A DNA stretch of 64,000 nucleotides from Luteimonas suaedae (GCF_008312895.1 NZ_VSSP01000004.1:186001-250000), one strand, 5' to 3'; shown: positions 17,374 through 26,156, counted from the first letter of the stretch. Numbers and translations: made by a program. Notes: generated by a model not told the origin, from the sequence alone.

Positions 17374-18156
17374 ATGCTCCTGCGCGCTTCCATCGTCCTG
17401 CTGCTGGCCCTCAACCTCGGCGTCGCCCTGTGGTGGGCATTGCGGGCGCCGCCCGCGCCGGACGCGGCGCCGGAGCACCCGGCCGGCGTCCCGCGGCTGC
17501 AATTGCTGTCGGAGGCGACGCCGCAGGCGCGCGCCACGGCGGCATCGGCGGATGCCGCCGATCCGCAGCCGGAGACAGCGCTCGCCGAGGCTGGCGAGGC
17601 CGATGCGGGGCAAACCGGAACGACGCCCGCGCCGGTGGACGCGGCCGGTGAAGACGCGGCGACTGCGCCGGCGCAACCGGCGCGCTGCCTGGCGCTCGGC
17701 CCGTTCGCCGATGCCGATGCGCTGGCGACGGCGCGCGCGCGGCTGCAGCCGCAGGTGCTGCATCTGCGTCCGCGCGAGGTCGTGGAGGCGCCGCGTGGCT
17801 GGCGGGTGATGCTGCCGCCGCTGGCCGATCGCGACGCGGCGCAGGCGACGGTGCAGAAACTGGTCGCCGCCGGGTTCAACGACCATTTCATCATCGCCGC
17901 GGGCGAGGAGGCGAACGCGATCGCCCTGGGGCGCTTCAGCGGCGAGGCGGCGGCCAGGCGCCACAGTGCCAACCTGCGCGCGGCCGGCTTCGGCGCGCAG
18001 GCCGAGCCGCTGGGCGGTGCCGATATCCGGCACTGGCTCGACGTCGCCGTGGCCGACGGTTTCGATGTCGCCGCGGCACGCACCGAAACCGGCGCGGCGC
18101 GGGCCGACACCGTCGACTGCGCCGGTCTCGCTGAAGCCACCGCGGCGGCGCGTTAG
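17374..18156 (+). CDS. SPOR-domain membrane protein
   Basis: A 260-residue protein with an N-terminal membrane anchor (MLLRASIVLLLALNLGVALW), an Ala/Pro/Glu-rich linker (about 25-105) and a C-terminal repeat-like region resembling SPOR domains (CLALGPFADADALATARARL...GWRVMLPPLADRDAAQATVQ...IALGRFSGEAAARRHSANL). SPOR domains bind denuded peptidoglycan glycans at division sites. The gene follows coaX in the same direction and precedes tRNA-Thr. I placed the start at the ATG 17374 so the anchor begins immediately. Confidence 0.8.
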   Translation: MLLRASIVLLLALNLGVALWWALRAPPAPDAAPEHPAGVPRLQLLSEATPQARATAASADAADPQPETALAEAGEADAGQTGTTPAPVDAAGEDAATAPAQPARCLALGPFADADALATARARLQPQVLHLRPREVVEAPRGWRVMLPPLADRDAAQATVQKLVAAGFNDHFIIAAGEEANAIALGRFSGEAAARRHSANLRAAGFGAQAEPLGGADIRHWLDVAVADGFDVAAARTETGAARADTVDCAGLAEATAAAR

Positions 18157-18192
18157 AATGCCCGCCCTCCCGAGTGCCCTCGGGCCATCCAC

Positions 18193-18268
18193 GCCGGCAT
18201 AGCTCAGCTGGTAGAGCAACCGCCTTGTAAGCGGTAGGTCGTCCGTTCGATTCGGACTGCCGGCACCA
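18193..18268 (+). tRNA. tRNA-Thr (anticodon TGT)
   Basis: A 76-base cloverleaf with encoded CCA. The acceptor arms are GCCGGCA and TGCCGGC, followed by A and CCA. The D-arm contains AGCTCAGCTGGTAGAGC. The anticodon stem is ACCGC/GCGGT with loop CTTGTAA (TGT at 18226-18228), and the T-arm is GTCCG-TTCGATT-CGGAC. Confidence 0.97.
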
Positions 18269-18277
18269 TCACCACGG

Positions 18278-19210
18278 ATGACGACGATGACGCGGAACTA
18301 TCCACCCGTTTCGATCCTGGGCGTGCCCACCGATATCGGCGCCGGCCATCGCGGCGCGCGCATGGGGCCGGAGGCGCTGCGGATCGCCGGACTGGCCGAG
18401 GCGCTGCAGGCGCGCGGCATCGACGTGGTCGACCGCGGCAATGTCGACGGTCCGCCCAACCCGTGGCTGCCGCCGGTGGACGGTTATCGCCATCTGGACC
18501 AGGTGGTTGCCTGGAACCGCGCGCTGATGGATGCCTCGGCCGCGGAGCTGCGCGCCGGACGCATGCCGGTGGTGCTCGGCGGCGACCACTGCCTGGCGAT
18601 CGGATCGATCGCGGCGGTCGCCAACCACTGCCGTGCGCAGGGACGCAAGCTGCGCGTGTTGTGGCTCGATGCGCACTCTGACTTCAACACCAGCCGGGTC
18701 ACGCCCTCGGGCAATATCCACGGCATGCCGGTGGCCTGCCTGTGCGGCATCGGCCCCGACGCACTGACCGGGATCGGCGGCCACGTTCCGGCGATCACGC
18801 CGGACCAGGTGAAGCAGATCGGCATCCGCTCGGTCGACCAGGAAGAGAAGCAGCTGGTCAAGGAGCACGGACTCGATATCTTCGACATGCGCTTCATCGA
18901 CGAGGTTGGCATGAAGCGGGTGATGGAACAGGCGCTGGACGGGCTCGACGCCGACACCCATCTGCACGTCAGTTTCGATGTCGATTTTCTCGATCCGGGG
19001 ATCGCCCCGGGCACCGGCACCACGGTGCCGGGCGGGGTGAACTATCGGGAAGCGCAACTGGTGATGGAGATGATCGCCGACAGCGGCCGCATGGGCTCGC
19101 TCGACGTGGTCGAGGTCAGCCCGGCGCTGGATGATCGCAACGTGACCGCGGAGCTCGCGGTGGATCTGGTCGAGAGCCTGTTCGGCAAGTCGACGCTGAT
19201 GCGCGACTGA
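18278..19210 (+). CDS. rocF: Arginase
   Basis: A 310-residue ureohydrolase that splits arginine into ornithine and urea. All manganese-binding motifs are present: GGDHCLAIG, WLDAHSDFNT and SFDVDFLDPG, plus the substrate-binding SGNIHGMP. The N-terminal ILGVPTDIGAGHRGARMGP and the loop GTGTTVPGGVNYREAQLVME fit true arginases better than agmatinases. The start at 18278 is supported by context; a second ATG nine bases on is possible. It begins ten bases after the tRNA. The symbol rocF reflects the family, not a proven regulon. Confidence 0.92.
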   Translation: MTTMTRNYPPVSILGVPTDIGAGHRGARMGPEALRIAGLAEALQARGIDVVDRGNVDGPPNPWLPPVDGYRHLDQVVAWNRALMDASAAELRAGRMPVVLGGDHCLAIGSIAAVANHCRAQGRKLRVLWLDAHSDFNTSRVTPSGNIHGMPVACLCGIGPDALTGIGGHVPAITPDQVKQIGIRSVDQEEKQLVKEHGLDIFDMRFIDEVGMKRVMEQALDGLDADTHLHVSFDVDFLDPGIAPGTGTTVPGGVNYREAQLVMEMIADSGRMGSLDVVEVSPALDDRNVTAELAVDLVESLFGKSTLMRD

Positions 19211-19393
19211 GCTTCGGCGGCCGCCTGCCTGCGCCGGGTGCCGCCGGCACGAAACTGAACGGGGATGGCCGGGCGCACCGGCTGCCGGACGGAATCGACA
19301 TGGCTTTCACGCCGATCTGCGGTTTCATGTCCACACGGGTCGCCGGTTCGGGACGCGACACGACCAAGCGACCCCACACCACAGGAGAACTCC

Positions 19394-19549
19394 ATGAAGC
19401 GTTTGACAGCACTGCTGCTGCTCGCCCTCTTTTCCGCCGCCACTATGACCGCCTGCAACACCGTCGAAGGCGCGGGGAAGGATGTGCAGAAGGCCGGCCA
19501 GAAGGTCGAAGATGCCGCTGACCGGACCGGTGGGACCGATCCGGACTGA
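19394..19549 (+). CDS. Entericidin-like small lipoprotein
   Basis: A 51-residue lipoprotein. The signal peptide ends in a lipobox with the lipidated cysteine in MTACNTVEGAG. The mature part GKDVQKAGQKVEDAADRTGG matches the entericidin EcnA/EcnB family of small stress or bacteriolytic lipoproteins. AGGAGA five bases before the ATG supports the start. A strong intrinsic terminator follows. The family call is good; toxin/antidote activity is not implied. Confidence 0.88.
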   Translation: MKRLTALLLLALFSAATMTACNTVEGAGKDVQKAGQKVEDAADRTGGTDPD

Positions 19550-19586
19550 TGCTTCGCGGCGCCTGCCGCCTGGCACGAGAAACAAG

Positions 19587-19611
19587 AAGCCGGCGTTCGC
19601 GCCGGCTTTTT
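19587..19611 (+). terminator. Intrinsic terminator with TTCG tetraloop
   Basis: The stem AAGCCGGCG / CGCCGGCTT closes on a TTCG loop and is followed by a T-run (TTTTTC). It ends the entericidin-like gene. Confidence 0.93.
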
Positions 19612-19761
19612 CGTGCCTGTCGGCTCGTCCATGAAGGCTGAACCGCTCAGTCCGTTCATCGATGTCTGCACGACCCAACGCAAATTTGACCGGATGCGAA
19701 TCAGGAGGTCGCCACGCTGTCGTCAACGGCAAACCGCCGTGGCCAAAGACGGAGACACGCG

Positions 19762-19959
19762 ATGAACAAGGACATCATTTCCGGCAAGTGGACCCAGATC
19801 AAGGGCCGCGCCCAGGCGCAGTGGGGAGACTTGACCGACGACGTATTCGATATCGCCGAAGGCGACAGCAAGTACCTGGCCGGCAAGCTGCAGGAGCAGT
19901 ACGGCTGGACCCGCGAGCGTGCCGAGCAGGAAGTGCGGGATTTCGAACGTACGCTTTGA
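19762..19959 (+). CDS. CsbD family stress-response protein
   Basis: A 65-residue soluble protein. It matches the CsbD family along its length: [35 protein letters not shown] and [16 protein letters not shown]. These small proteins accumulate in general stress responses in many bacteria; the molecular function is unknown. It stands alone between the entericidin-like gene and a convergent exported protein, and a GTAG palindrome follows its stop by 21 bases. Confidence 0.93.
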   Translation: MNKDIISGKWTQIKGRAQAQWGDLTDDVFDIAEGDSKYLAGKLQEQYGWTRERAEQEVRDFERTL

Positions 19960-19980
19960 CCCGGTAATCGCAACCCCTCC

Positions 19981-20040
19981 GTAGGAGCGCGCCATGCGCG
20001 CGATGCTGCGGGACGCCGGTATCGCGCATGGCGCGCTCCT
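19981..20040. repeat. GTAG-type REP pair, short form
   Basis: GTAGGAGCGCGCCATGCGCG is followed within 60 bases by the inverted arm CGCATGGCGCGCTCC. It is the short version of the longer elements at 35330, 42597, 51822 and 53500, and resembles SMAG elements of Stenotrophomonas. Confidence 0.85.
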
Positions 20041-20054
20041 CGATGATCAGCGGC

Positions 20055-20837
20055 TCAGCGCGGGTTCGGGACGAAGCCACCGGGGAACGCCTGTGGCGAC
20101 ACGTCGTCGTGCCGTCGCCAGGCGTACGGCCGCGGCAGGATGCCCATCGCCGCCAGCCGTTGCGGCGCGTCGTAGCGTAGCTGCGTCACCTGCATCGGCC
20201 GCGTGCTGGCACGCACGAAAGCGGTGCGCTGGGTCGGGGACCATTCGTGCTCGCCATGGCCGGTGCCGATGCGCTGCCTGGAGGCGCCGTAGGCGCTGTC
20301 GGCGGCTTCGGTTTCGGCGGCGGACTGTGCGGACTGCGGAACGAGTGCGCGCTTGCCGCCGGCGACCGGCGGCGAGGGCGGACGCGGCGGGGTGTGCCGC
20401 CGCTCGGCGAACACCGCGACGCCGATCACGCCGACGTGCTGCGGCCGCCCAGTGCGCGCCGCATAGCTGTCCGGCAAGTCGGTGAACACGAACCGGGCGA
20501 CGTCATCGAGCGACTTGCGCCAGCCGGCGATCTCGGCGCTCTGCCACGGCGCCAACACATAGCCGGCTTGGCCGGGGTCGGCGGTCTCGCCGGTGACCGC
20601 GTTGACCCCGTCGATCGAGAGCACCACCAGCACCCGCCGGTCGCTGTCGTTGGTGATCCGTACCGCGTACGGGCGCCCGGGAACGCCGGCGACCCAGGCA
20701 TCGCCGCGGTGCCGGTGCTGCGGCAGCCACTCCCCGGTATCGCGATCGACGACATCGAGACGGACCAGCGAACCGGCGCGGACGGGCGTACAGGCGGCGG
20801 CGAACAGGATCGCGGCGAGCAGCAGCAGGCGGGACAT
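20055..20837 (-). CDS. Exported protein of unknown function
   Basis: A 260-residue protein with a signal peptide (MSRLLLLAAILFAAACTPVRA) that may be lipoprotein-like because of the cysteine at 16. The mature N-terminal half is a beta-rich domain with PYAVRITNDSDRRVLVVLSIDGVNAVTGE and FVFTDLPDSYAARTGRPQHVGVIGVAVF. A proline-rich linker then leads to a tail with GTGHGEHEWSPTQRTAF and QLRYDAPQRLAAMGI. I recognise conservation style but no named family. It stands alone, convergent with CsbD and divergent from trpS. Confidence 0.7.
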   Translation of the reverse strand: MSRLLLLAAILFAAACTPVRAGSLVRLDVVDRDTGEWLPQHRHRGDAWVAGVPGRPYAVRITNDSDRRVLVVLSIDGVNAVTGETADPGQAGYVLAPWQSAEIAGWRKSLDDVARFVFTDLPDSYAARTGRPQHVGVIGVAVFAERRHTPPRPPSPPVAGGKRALVPQSAQSAAETEAADSAYGASRQRIGTGHGEHEWSPTQRTAFVRASTRPMQVTQLRYDAPQRLAAMGILPRPYAWRRHDDVSPQAFPGGFVPNPR

Positions 20838-20975
20838 GGCGCTTCTCCCTTGGGGTCATGGGAGAGAACGCGCCACCGCCGCGGTCGGGGTTGCAGGCGT
20901 GGCGCGGGGCGGTCCGAAGCCGTGCCGCCCGCGCCAACGGTTAAACTTCGGCCCGGCTTCCCGATCGGCTGCGCA

Positions 20976-22316
20976 ATGTCTCCACATCCCGTCCGCGTCC
21001 TCACCGGCATCACCACCTCCGGCACGCCGCATCTCGGCAACTATGTCGGTGCGATCCGGCCGGCGATCGCCGCCAGCCGCAGCGCGGATGTCGAAAGCTA
21101 TTACTTCCTCGCCGACCTGCATGCCCTGATCAAGGTGCAGGAGCCGGCGCGGGTGCAGCGCTCGACGCTGGAGATCGCCGCCACTTGGCTGGCGTGTGGC
21201 CTGGAGCCGGAGCGCGTGTGTTTCTACCGCCAGTCCGACATCCCCGAGATTACCGAACTCACCTGGCTGCTGACCTGTGTCGCCGGCAAGGGCATCCTCA
21301 ACCGCGCCCATGCCTACAAGGCGGCGGTGGACCGCAACCGCGCCGAGGGCGAGGACGACGATGCCGGCATCAACGCCGGGCTGTTCATGTATCCGGTGCT
21401 GATGTCGGCCGACATCCTGCTGTTCAACGCCGATCGGGTGCCGGTGGGACGCGACCAGATCCAGCACATCGAGATGGCGCGCGACTTCGGCCAACGCTTC
21501 AACCACCTCTACGGCGAGCACTTCAGGTTGCCGGAGGTGGAGATCGAGGAACGGGTGGCGACGCTGCCGGGCCTGGACGGCCGCAAGATGAGCAAGAGCT
21601 ACGACAACACTATTCCGCTGTTCGCGCCGCGTGCGGAACTGAAGAAGCTGATCTTCTCGATCGTCACCGATTCGAAGGCGCCTGGCGAGCCCAAGGACAC
21701 CGAAGGCTCGGCGTTGTTCCAGCTCTATCGTGCCTTCGCCAGCGAGGAAGAGACCGCGCGCATGCGCCAGGCCTATGCCGAGGGCATCGCCTGGGGCGAG
21801 GCCAAGCAGCAGCTGTTCGAACGCATCGACGTCGAGATCGCGCCGCTGCGTGCGCGCTACGAAGCGCTGATCGCCAGGCCACAAGACATCGAACGGCAGC
21901 TGTGCGCGGGCGCCGCCCGCCTGCGCGAGCAGATTGCGACGCCGTTCCTGCGGCGCCTGCGCGAAGCGGTCGGGCTGCGCGACCTGGCGCATGCGCCGGC
22001 CGAAGCGGAAGCGGACGCCGGCGCCGGCGCCGCACAAGCGCCGCCGCAGTTCAAGCAGTACCGCGAAAGCGACGGCCGCTTCTACTTCAAGCTGGTCGAC
22101 GACGACCGCGTGCTGCTGCAGAGCGTGGGCCACGATTCACCGCGCGACGCCGGACAGCTCATCGCCCGGCTCAAGCGCGAGGGCAGTGCGGAACTGCATC
22201 ATCTCGCCGGGCAGGGCGTGCATCTGGGCCAGCACTTGGTCGGTCACCTGGCCGAAGGTGTGGCGGTGGAGGAACTGCTCGAGGCGCTGGCGAGGTTCGC
22301 CGCGGACGAGGCATGA
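20976..22316 (+). CDS. trpS: Tryptophan-tRNA ligase with C-terminal extension
   Basis: A 446-residue class I synthetase that charges tRNA-Trp. The HIGH-like motif is TSGTPHLGN (residues 13-22) and KMSKS is at 204-208. DADVESYYFLADLHAL-like and GRDQIQHIEMARD segments are typical. The canonical enzyme ends near residue 345 (RRLREAVGLRDL). Here an Ala/Glu linker and a further domain (about 358-446) follow, starting FKQYRESDGRFYFKLVDDDR, VLLQSVGHDSPRDAGQLIARL, which resembles the DUF1508/YegP fold. From memory such tails occur in other xanthomonad TrpS proteins. The ATG at 20976 gives the normal N-terminus. The stop overlaps the next gene (ATGA). Confidence 0.93.
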   Translation: MSPHPVRVLTGITTSGTPHLGNYVGAIRPAIAASRSADVESYYFLADLHALIKVQEPARVQRSTLEIAATWLACGLEPERVCFYRQSDIPEITELTWLLTCVAGKGILNRAHAYKAAVDRNRAEGEDDDAGINAGLFMYPVLMSADILLFNADRVPVGRDQIQHIEMARDFGQRFNHLYGEHFRLPEVEIEERVATLPGLDGRKMSKSYDNTIPLFAPRAELKKLIFSIVTDSKAPGEPKDTEGSALFQLYRAFASEEETARMRQAYAEGIAWGEAKQQLFERIDVEIAPLRARYEALIARPQDIERQLCAGAARLREQIATPFLRRLREAVGLRDLAHAPAEAEADAGAGAAQAPPQFKQYRESDGRFYFKLVDDDRVLLQSVGHDSPRDAGQLIARLKREGSAELHHLAGQGVHLGQHLVGHLAEGVAVEELLEALARFAADEA

Positions 22317-22621
22317 ACCCGCTGGTCGAGCTCAACCTCGCGCTGATCCTGTTCCTGCCCTGGTTTCTGATCCTGGCCGTGTTGTTCTGGTGGTTCCCGC
22401 GTGAGCCGCGCACGGCCGTCCGCCGCGTGTTCGACATTGCCGCGCTGCTGCTGGCATTGGTGGCGTTCGTGCTCAGCGTGCACTGGGCGCACGGCAGTGC
22501 CGATCCCGTCTACGGGCACATGTGGCGGCAGGTGCTGGCGACTGCCGTCGGCTACGGTGTGTTCCTTGCGGTGATGACGGTCGCATTTTTCCTGCGACGG
22601 CGGTGGCTGCGCTCACGTTGA
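22313..22621 (+). CDS. Small inner-membrane protein, unknown
   Basis: A 102-residue protein with three hydrophobic segments (about 6-25, 39-58 and 75-95), separated by short charged loops such as WFPREPRTAVRR and ending RRRWLRSR. Its start overlaps the trpS stop by four bases, so it is co-translated with trpS. No known motif is visible and I assign no function. Confidence 0.75.
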   Translation: MNPLVELNLALILFLPWFLILAVLFWWFPREPRTAVRRVFDIAALLLALVAFVLSVHWAHGSADPVYGHMWRQVLATAVGYGVFLAVMTVAFFLRRRWLRSR

Positions 22622-22706
22622 ACATGGCGGCGGCTGCGACCAAAGCCGAATCGCGGCACGGGCGCGTCGCCATCTAGACTGGAACGCCCGGCTTCACGAG
22701 TCCGCC

Positions 22707-23654
22707 ATGCGCGATTCCCACGGCATCGTCACCATCGATACCGGTTACCAGCGGCCGAACTTCTGCGCCGCCTACCTGGTCGTCGAAAAAGGACGCGCTG
22801 CCTTCGTCGACTGCGGAACCAACCACAGCGTGCCGCGATTGCTTGCCGCGCTCGACGCGCAGGGCCTGTCGCGCGAAGCGGTGGACTGGCTGATCCTGAC
22901 CCACGTGCACCTCGATCACGCCGGCGGCGCCGGTGCGCTGATGCGCGAACTGCCGAACGCGACGCTGGTGGTGCACCCGCGCGGCGCGCCGCACATGATC
23001 GATCCGGCGAAGCTGACCGCCGGCGCGAAGGCGGTGTACGGCGAGGCCGAATTCGAGAACAGCTACGGCACGCTGGTGCCGGTGCCCGCATCGCGGGTGA
23101 CGGCGGCCGATGATGGCCGTGTCGTCGATCTCGCCGGACGGCCGCTGCTGTGCGCCGACACGCCGGGGCACGCGCGCCACCATCTGGCGGTGTGGGATGC
23201 ACGCAGCCGCAGCTGGTTCGCCGGCGACATCTTCGGCCTCTCGTACCGCGAATTCGATACCGCACGCGGCGCGTTCGCGATTCCCACCACCTCGCCGGTG
23301 CAGTTCGATCCGGAGGCGATGCGCGCCTCGGTCCGGCGCCTGCTGGGCGAAGCGCCCGAGGCGGTCTACGTGACCCACTACGGCCGCGTCACCGACGTGC
23401 AGCGGCTGGGCACGGACCTGATCGCCCTGGTCGAGGCGACGACCGATGCCGCCCGCCGTCTTGGCGACAACGCCGATCGTCATGCGCGGCTGGTGGAAGC
23501 GCTGGTCCGGATCTACGTCGAGCGCGCCCAGCGCCACGGCGTGGCCGACGCGCAGCGGCGAGTGCCGGCGCTGCTGGAGATGGACATCGAACTCAACGCG
23601 CAGGGACTGGAGGTCTGGCTCGATCGCCAACGCCGAACCGAGCCGGCGCGCTAA
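22707..23654 (+). CDS. MBL-fold metallo-hydrolase
   Basis: A 315-residue metallo-beta-lactamase-fold hydrolase. The metal motif HVHLDHAGG is complete. Further ligands appear in TPGHARHHLAVW, FAGDIFGLSY and YVTHYGRV. Length and the C-terminal helical region suggest a stand-alone hydrolase acting on thioesters, lactones or similar compounds; the substrate cannot be told. The TAA stop lies in the left arm of a palindromic repeat (23651-23734). Confidence 0.88.
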   Translation: MRDSHGIVTIDTGYQRPNFCAAYLVVEKGRAAFVDCGTNHSVPRLLAALDAQGLSREAVDWLILTHVHLDHAGGAGALMRELPNATLVVHPRGAPHMIDPAKLTAGAKAVYGEAEFENSYGTLVPVPASRVTAADDGRVVDLAGRPLLCADTPGHARHHLAVWDARSRSWFAGDIFGLSYREFDTARGAFAIPTTSPVQFDPEAMRASVRRLLGEAPEAVYVTHYGRVTDVQRLGTDLIALVEATTDAARRLGDNADRHARLVEALVRIYVERAQRHGVADAQRRVPALLEMDIELNAQGLEVWLDRQRRTEPAR

Positions 23655-23734
23655 GGAAGGTCTGAACAACCCGGCTCTTGATCGTCATTCCCGCCTTCGC
23701 GGGGATGACGGCAGTTATTCAGACCTTCCCTAAG
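23651..23734. repeat. Palindromic element with nested GTCATTCCC repeat
   Basis: Outer arms AAGGAAGGTCTGAA and TTCAGACCTTCCCT flank an inner CGTCATTCCC...GGGGATGACG hairpin. The TAA stop of the MBL gene is inside the left arm. The inner core belongs to the GTCATCCC family that recurs at 26211, 37197, 39013 and 50725. Confidence 0.85.
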
Positions 23735-23818
23735 CGTTGCGACAGGTGCCACTGAAGCTGCTGCATGCAGAACAAGCGGCCGGCGGCGTTTCCTTGCCGG
23801 CCCGGGGAAGCGATCGCG

Positions 23819-24715
23819 CTAATGAGCACGATGGTCGTCGGTCGCGGCGGCAGCCTGCCGGTACAGGGCGTATTCCTCGCGATCGAGCGCGAACGACTGC
23901 AACGCGAACACCGCGGCGCTGCGGTCCTGCGAGGATGCGCGGGCGTCGCCGGCGATCCATAACAATGCATCCTTGAGCCGGTCGGAACGCGCGTTGCTGG
24001 CGACGACGCCGGCGATCGCGGCGCGGCGCACTTCGGCGTCCTCGTCGAGGATGGCCCGGCTGAGCAGGGCCTCGCCCTCGGCCGGGCCGCTCCATTGCGC
24101 GTACTGCATCACGCTGCGGCTGCGGACCGTCGGGTCGGCGTGCGCGGTCAGGCGTTCGAGCTGGGACACCAGCGGCGCCGCATCCTCGGTCGGCATCACC
24201 GTCGGCGCGGCCAGTTCGACCAGCGCGGCGAGGGTCTGCGGATCAGTTTCCTGCTGCAGGCCGTGGGTGACGAATTCGCGAATGCCGGGGGTGTCGAAGG
24301 GAAAGATGGCGAGCAGGTCGAGTCCGCGTCGACGCGCATCGGCATCGCGGCTGGACGCCAGGTCGAGTGCGAAGCGCAGGACGGTTTCGTCGGCGGCCGC
24401 CGCCAGCGCGGCGAGCCGGGCGCCGCGCACGTCCTCGTCGATGGCGGCGGCGTACTCCTGCAGCAACTGCTGCAGGTGGAGCTGCCGGTCAGGCGATGCG
24501 GCATGCACGATGCCGCTGTCGGCTGGCACGGAAGCCATGGCGACGCCGGTACGCGGCTCCCCCGCGGGCACCACGGCCGGCGTGTGCTCCGCGGAAGCCG
24601 ACCGGTGGCCCAGCCATGCGCCGACCGCCGCTCCGAGCAGGGCGACGGCGGCGAAGGCCAGCGGCAGGCGCCAGGCGGTCATGGCGGTGCAGTGCGGCGT
24701 GTTGCGGGTCAGCAT
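23819..24715 (-). CDS. HEAT-repeat-like membrane-anchored protein
   Basis: A 298-residue protein with an N-terminal anchor (MTAWRLPLAFAAVALLGAAV) and a long helical region. The latter has HEAT-like alternation, for instance LRFALDLASSRDADARRRGL, ESQL-type helices and DEDAEVRRAAIAGVVASNAR. It probably presents a protein-binding solenoid in the periplasm. The ATG at 24715 overlaps the end of the M23 peptidase gene (ATGCTGA), implying coupling; the ATG at 24682 would start exactly at the anchor and is the alternative. A partnership with the cell-wall peptidase is inferred from the overlap. Confidence 0.7.
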   Translation of the reverse strand: MLTRNTPHCTAMTAWRLPLAFAAVALLGAAVGAWLGHRSASAEHTPAVVPAGEPRTGVAMASVPADSGIVHAASPDRQLHLQQLLQEYAAAIDEDVRGARLAALAAAADETVLRFALDLASSRDADARRRGLDLLAIFPFDTPGIREFVTHGLQQETDPQTLAALVELAAPTVMPTEDAAPLVSQLERLTAHADPTVRSRSVMQYAQWSGPAEGEALLSRAILDEDAEVRRAAIAGVVASNARSDRLKDALLWIAGDARASSQDRSAAVFALQSFALDREEYALYRQAAAATDDHRAH

Positions 24716-25470
24716 CTGGGTGCGACGAAGCCATCCGATCCGGTGTAAGTGTAGGCGTCCGGGATGAACCGGCCCGATCCGATCCGGTTCCAGATGTTGC
24801 TGGTGCCGTAGTAGCCGCTGACGCTCTGTCCGGTCGTCTGGCACTGGATGGTCACGCTGGCGCCATTGGCGAGCGATCCGACGACCGAATAGCTGGTGCT
24901 GGGTCCCGAGCGGACGTTGAGGTTGGCGCCGTTGGTGCGGACCGTGCCGGAGGCGCCGCCGCCGCCGCAGCCGTTGCGGCTGGTGTAGTTGCGGGTGCCG
25001 TAGTAGTAAACGGTGCTGCCGTTGAATTTGATGCTGGTGGCGGAGCCGTTGTAGCGCTGCTCATAGTGCAGGTGCGGGCCGGACGAGCCGCCGGTGGAGC
25101 CGACGGTGCCGATCCGCTGCCCGCGCGAGACGCGTTGTCCGACCGATACCGCAAAGGAGTTCAGGTGCGCGTAGTAGCTGGTCCAGCCGCTGCCGTGATT
25201 GATGACGACGTATTTGCCGTAGCTGGTATTGCCCAGGTTGCGGACCACGCTGACGGTGCCCGCCGCGGACGCGACCACCGGATCGCCAAGATCGTTGCTG
25301 CGGTTGAAGTCGATCGAGCGTTGCGGGTTGTGGTTGGTGCGGGTCTGGCCGGACCAGGTCTGGTTGCACGGAAACGGCATCTGGAAGGCGGGCGCCGCCT
25401 CAGCGGCGGCGGCCAGCAAGGCGAGCGGAAGGGCGACGGACAGAGCGGACCTGCGGGCGAAGCGCGACAT
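24709..25470 (-). CDS. Secreted M23 peptidase with SH3 domain
   Basis: A 253-residue exported peptidoglycan peptidase. A signal peptide (about 1-25) is followed by an M23 domain with zinc-ligand motifs NHNPQRSIDFNRSND and GSSGPHLHYEQR, similar to lysostaphin and beta-lytic enzymes. A glycine-rich linker leads to a bacterial SH3 domain (ANLNVRSGPSTSYSVVGSLA). It probably cuts cross-links in cell walls, its own or those of prey. The gene overlaps the HEAT-like gene by seven bases. Confidence 0.88.
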   Translation of the reverse strand: MSRFARRSALSVALPLALLAAAAEAAPAFQMPFPCNQTWSGQTRTNHNPQRSIDFNRSNDLGDPVVASAAGTVSVVRNLGNTSYGKYVVINHGSGWTSYYAHLNSFAVSVGQRVSRGQRIGTVGSTGGSSGPHLHYEQRYNGSATSIKFNGSTVYYYGTRNYTSRNGCGGGGASGTVRTNGANLNVRSGPSTSYSVVGSLANGASVTIQCQTTGQSVSGYYGTSNIWNRIGSGRFIPDAYTYTGSDGFVAPRC

Positions 25471-25772
25471 GCGGATTTCCCCTTTGACATCGTGATGGAC
25501 GATGACACTCCCCAGGTGCCATGGCGGCGGCGCGGCGGTGCGCGCCATGGCCGACGCTAGCCGACGGGCGTTCGTTTGGCAGCTGGGGCAAACCCGTAGC
25601 GCCGGTCGATTTGCCGGGGCGGGTCGTGCGGATCGACCGGTCGCCAGGACGCATGGCGCTCGCCAAGGCCGATCGAACCGGTCAGCGACGCGGGAGCCGC
25701 GTCGCTAGTGCTTCGTCGCGTGGTTGCGCGTGGCGTTGTGGAGGTGCCCGAGCCGCATCGTGCGGGGCGCGC
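25471..25772. other. Intergenic region, nothing specific recognised
   Basis: A 302-base spacer upstream of the M23 peptidase gene and downstream of the VOC gene, both on the minus strand. It should contain the promoter of the peptidase operon and the end of the VOC transcript, but I see no strong hairpin, tRNA or known repeat. Confidence 0.5.
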
Positions 25773-26156
25773 TCAGTCCCACTGGTTGAGATGCGGGCCG
25801 AACGGTTCGCGTTGCTGGCGCACGATGCAGAAGCGATGACCGCTGGGCGCTTCCATCACCCACCAGCGTTTGACGAAGCCGATCTTCTTCGCGCCGAGCT
25901 TTTCCAGCCGCTCGGCTTCGGCGTCGATGTCGTCGGCCTCGATGTCCAGGTGGATGCGTGATTCGTGCTCGACCTTCTGCAGCAGCAGGATCGGCTCGTC
26001 GTGCTCCGTCTTCAGGGCGGCGTACTTGCCGTCGCCGTCTTCGTCGAAGCTCTCGACCGGTTTGCCGAGCGCGCGGCTCCAGAATTCGGTCGCCGCTTTC
26101 AGGTCTTCGACCTTGCAGTCGAGGACGAAGGTGGACAGTCGGCTGCGGTGGGTCAT
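25773..26156 (-). CDS. VOC family protein (glyoxalase/bleomycin-resistance fold)
   Basis: A 127-residue protein with two beta-alpha-beta-beta-beta halves. It starts SRLSTFVLDCKVEDLKAATE, FWSRALGKPV and continues with RIHLDIEADDIDAEAERLEK and VMEAPSGHRFCIVRQQ, a common actinobacterial and proteobacterial VOC subgroup. Its members are usually single-domain dimers with unknown substrate. It is monocistronic, and a GTCATCC repeat pair and a heptamer array lie upstream. Confidence 0.88.
   Translation of the reverse strand: MTHRSRLSTFVLDCKVEDLKAATEFWSRALGKPVESFDEDGDGKYAALKTEHDEPILLLQKVEHESRIHLDIEADDIDAEAERLEKLGAKKIGFVKRWWVMEAPSGHRFCIVRQQREPFGPHLNQWD

Noticed and set aside
20247-20975. A 243-codon upstream extension of trpS
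   Set aside because: It overlaps the exported-protein gene on the other strand and has no conserved sequence before the canonical TrpS start.
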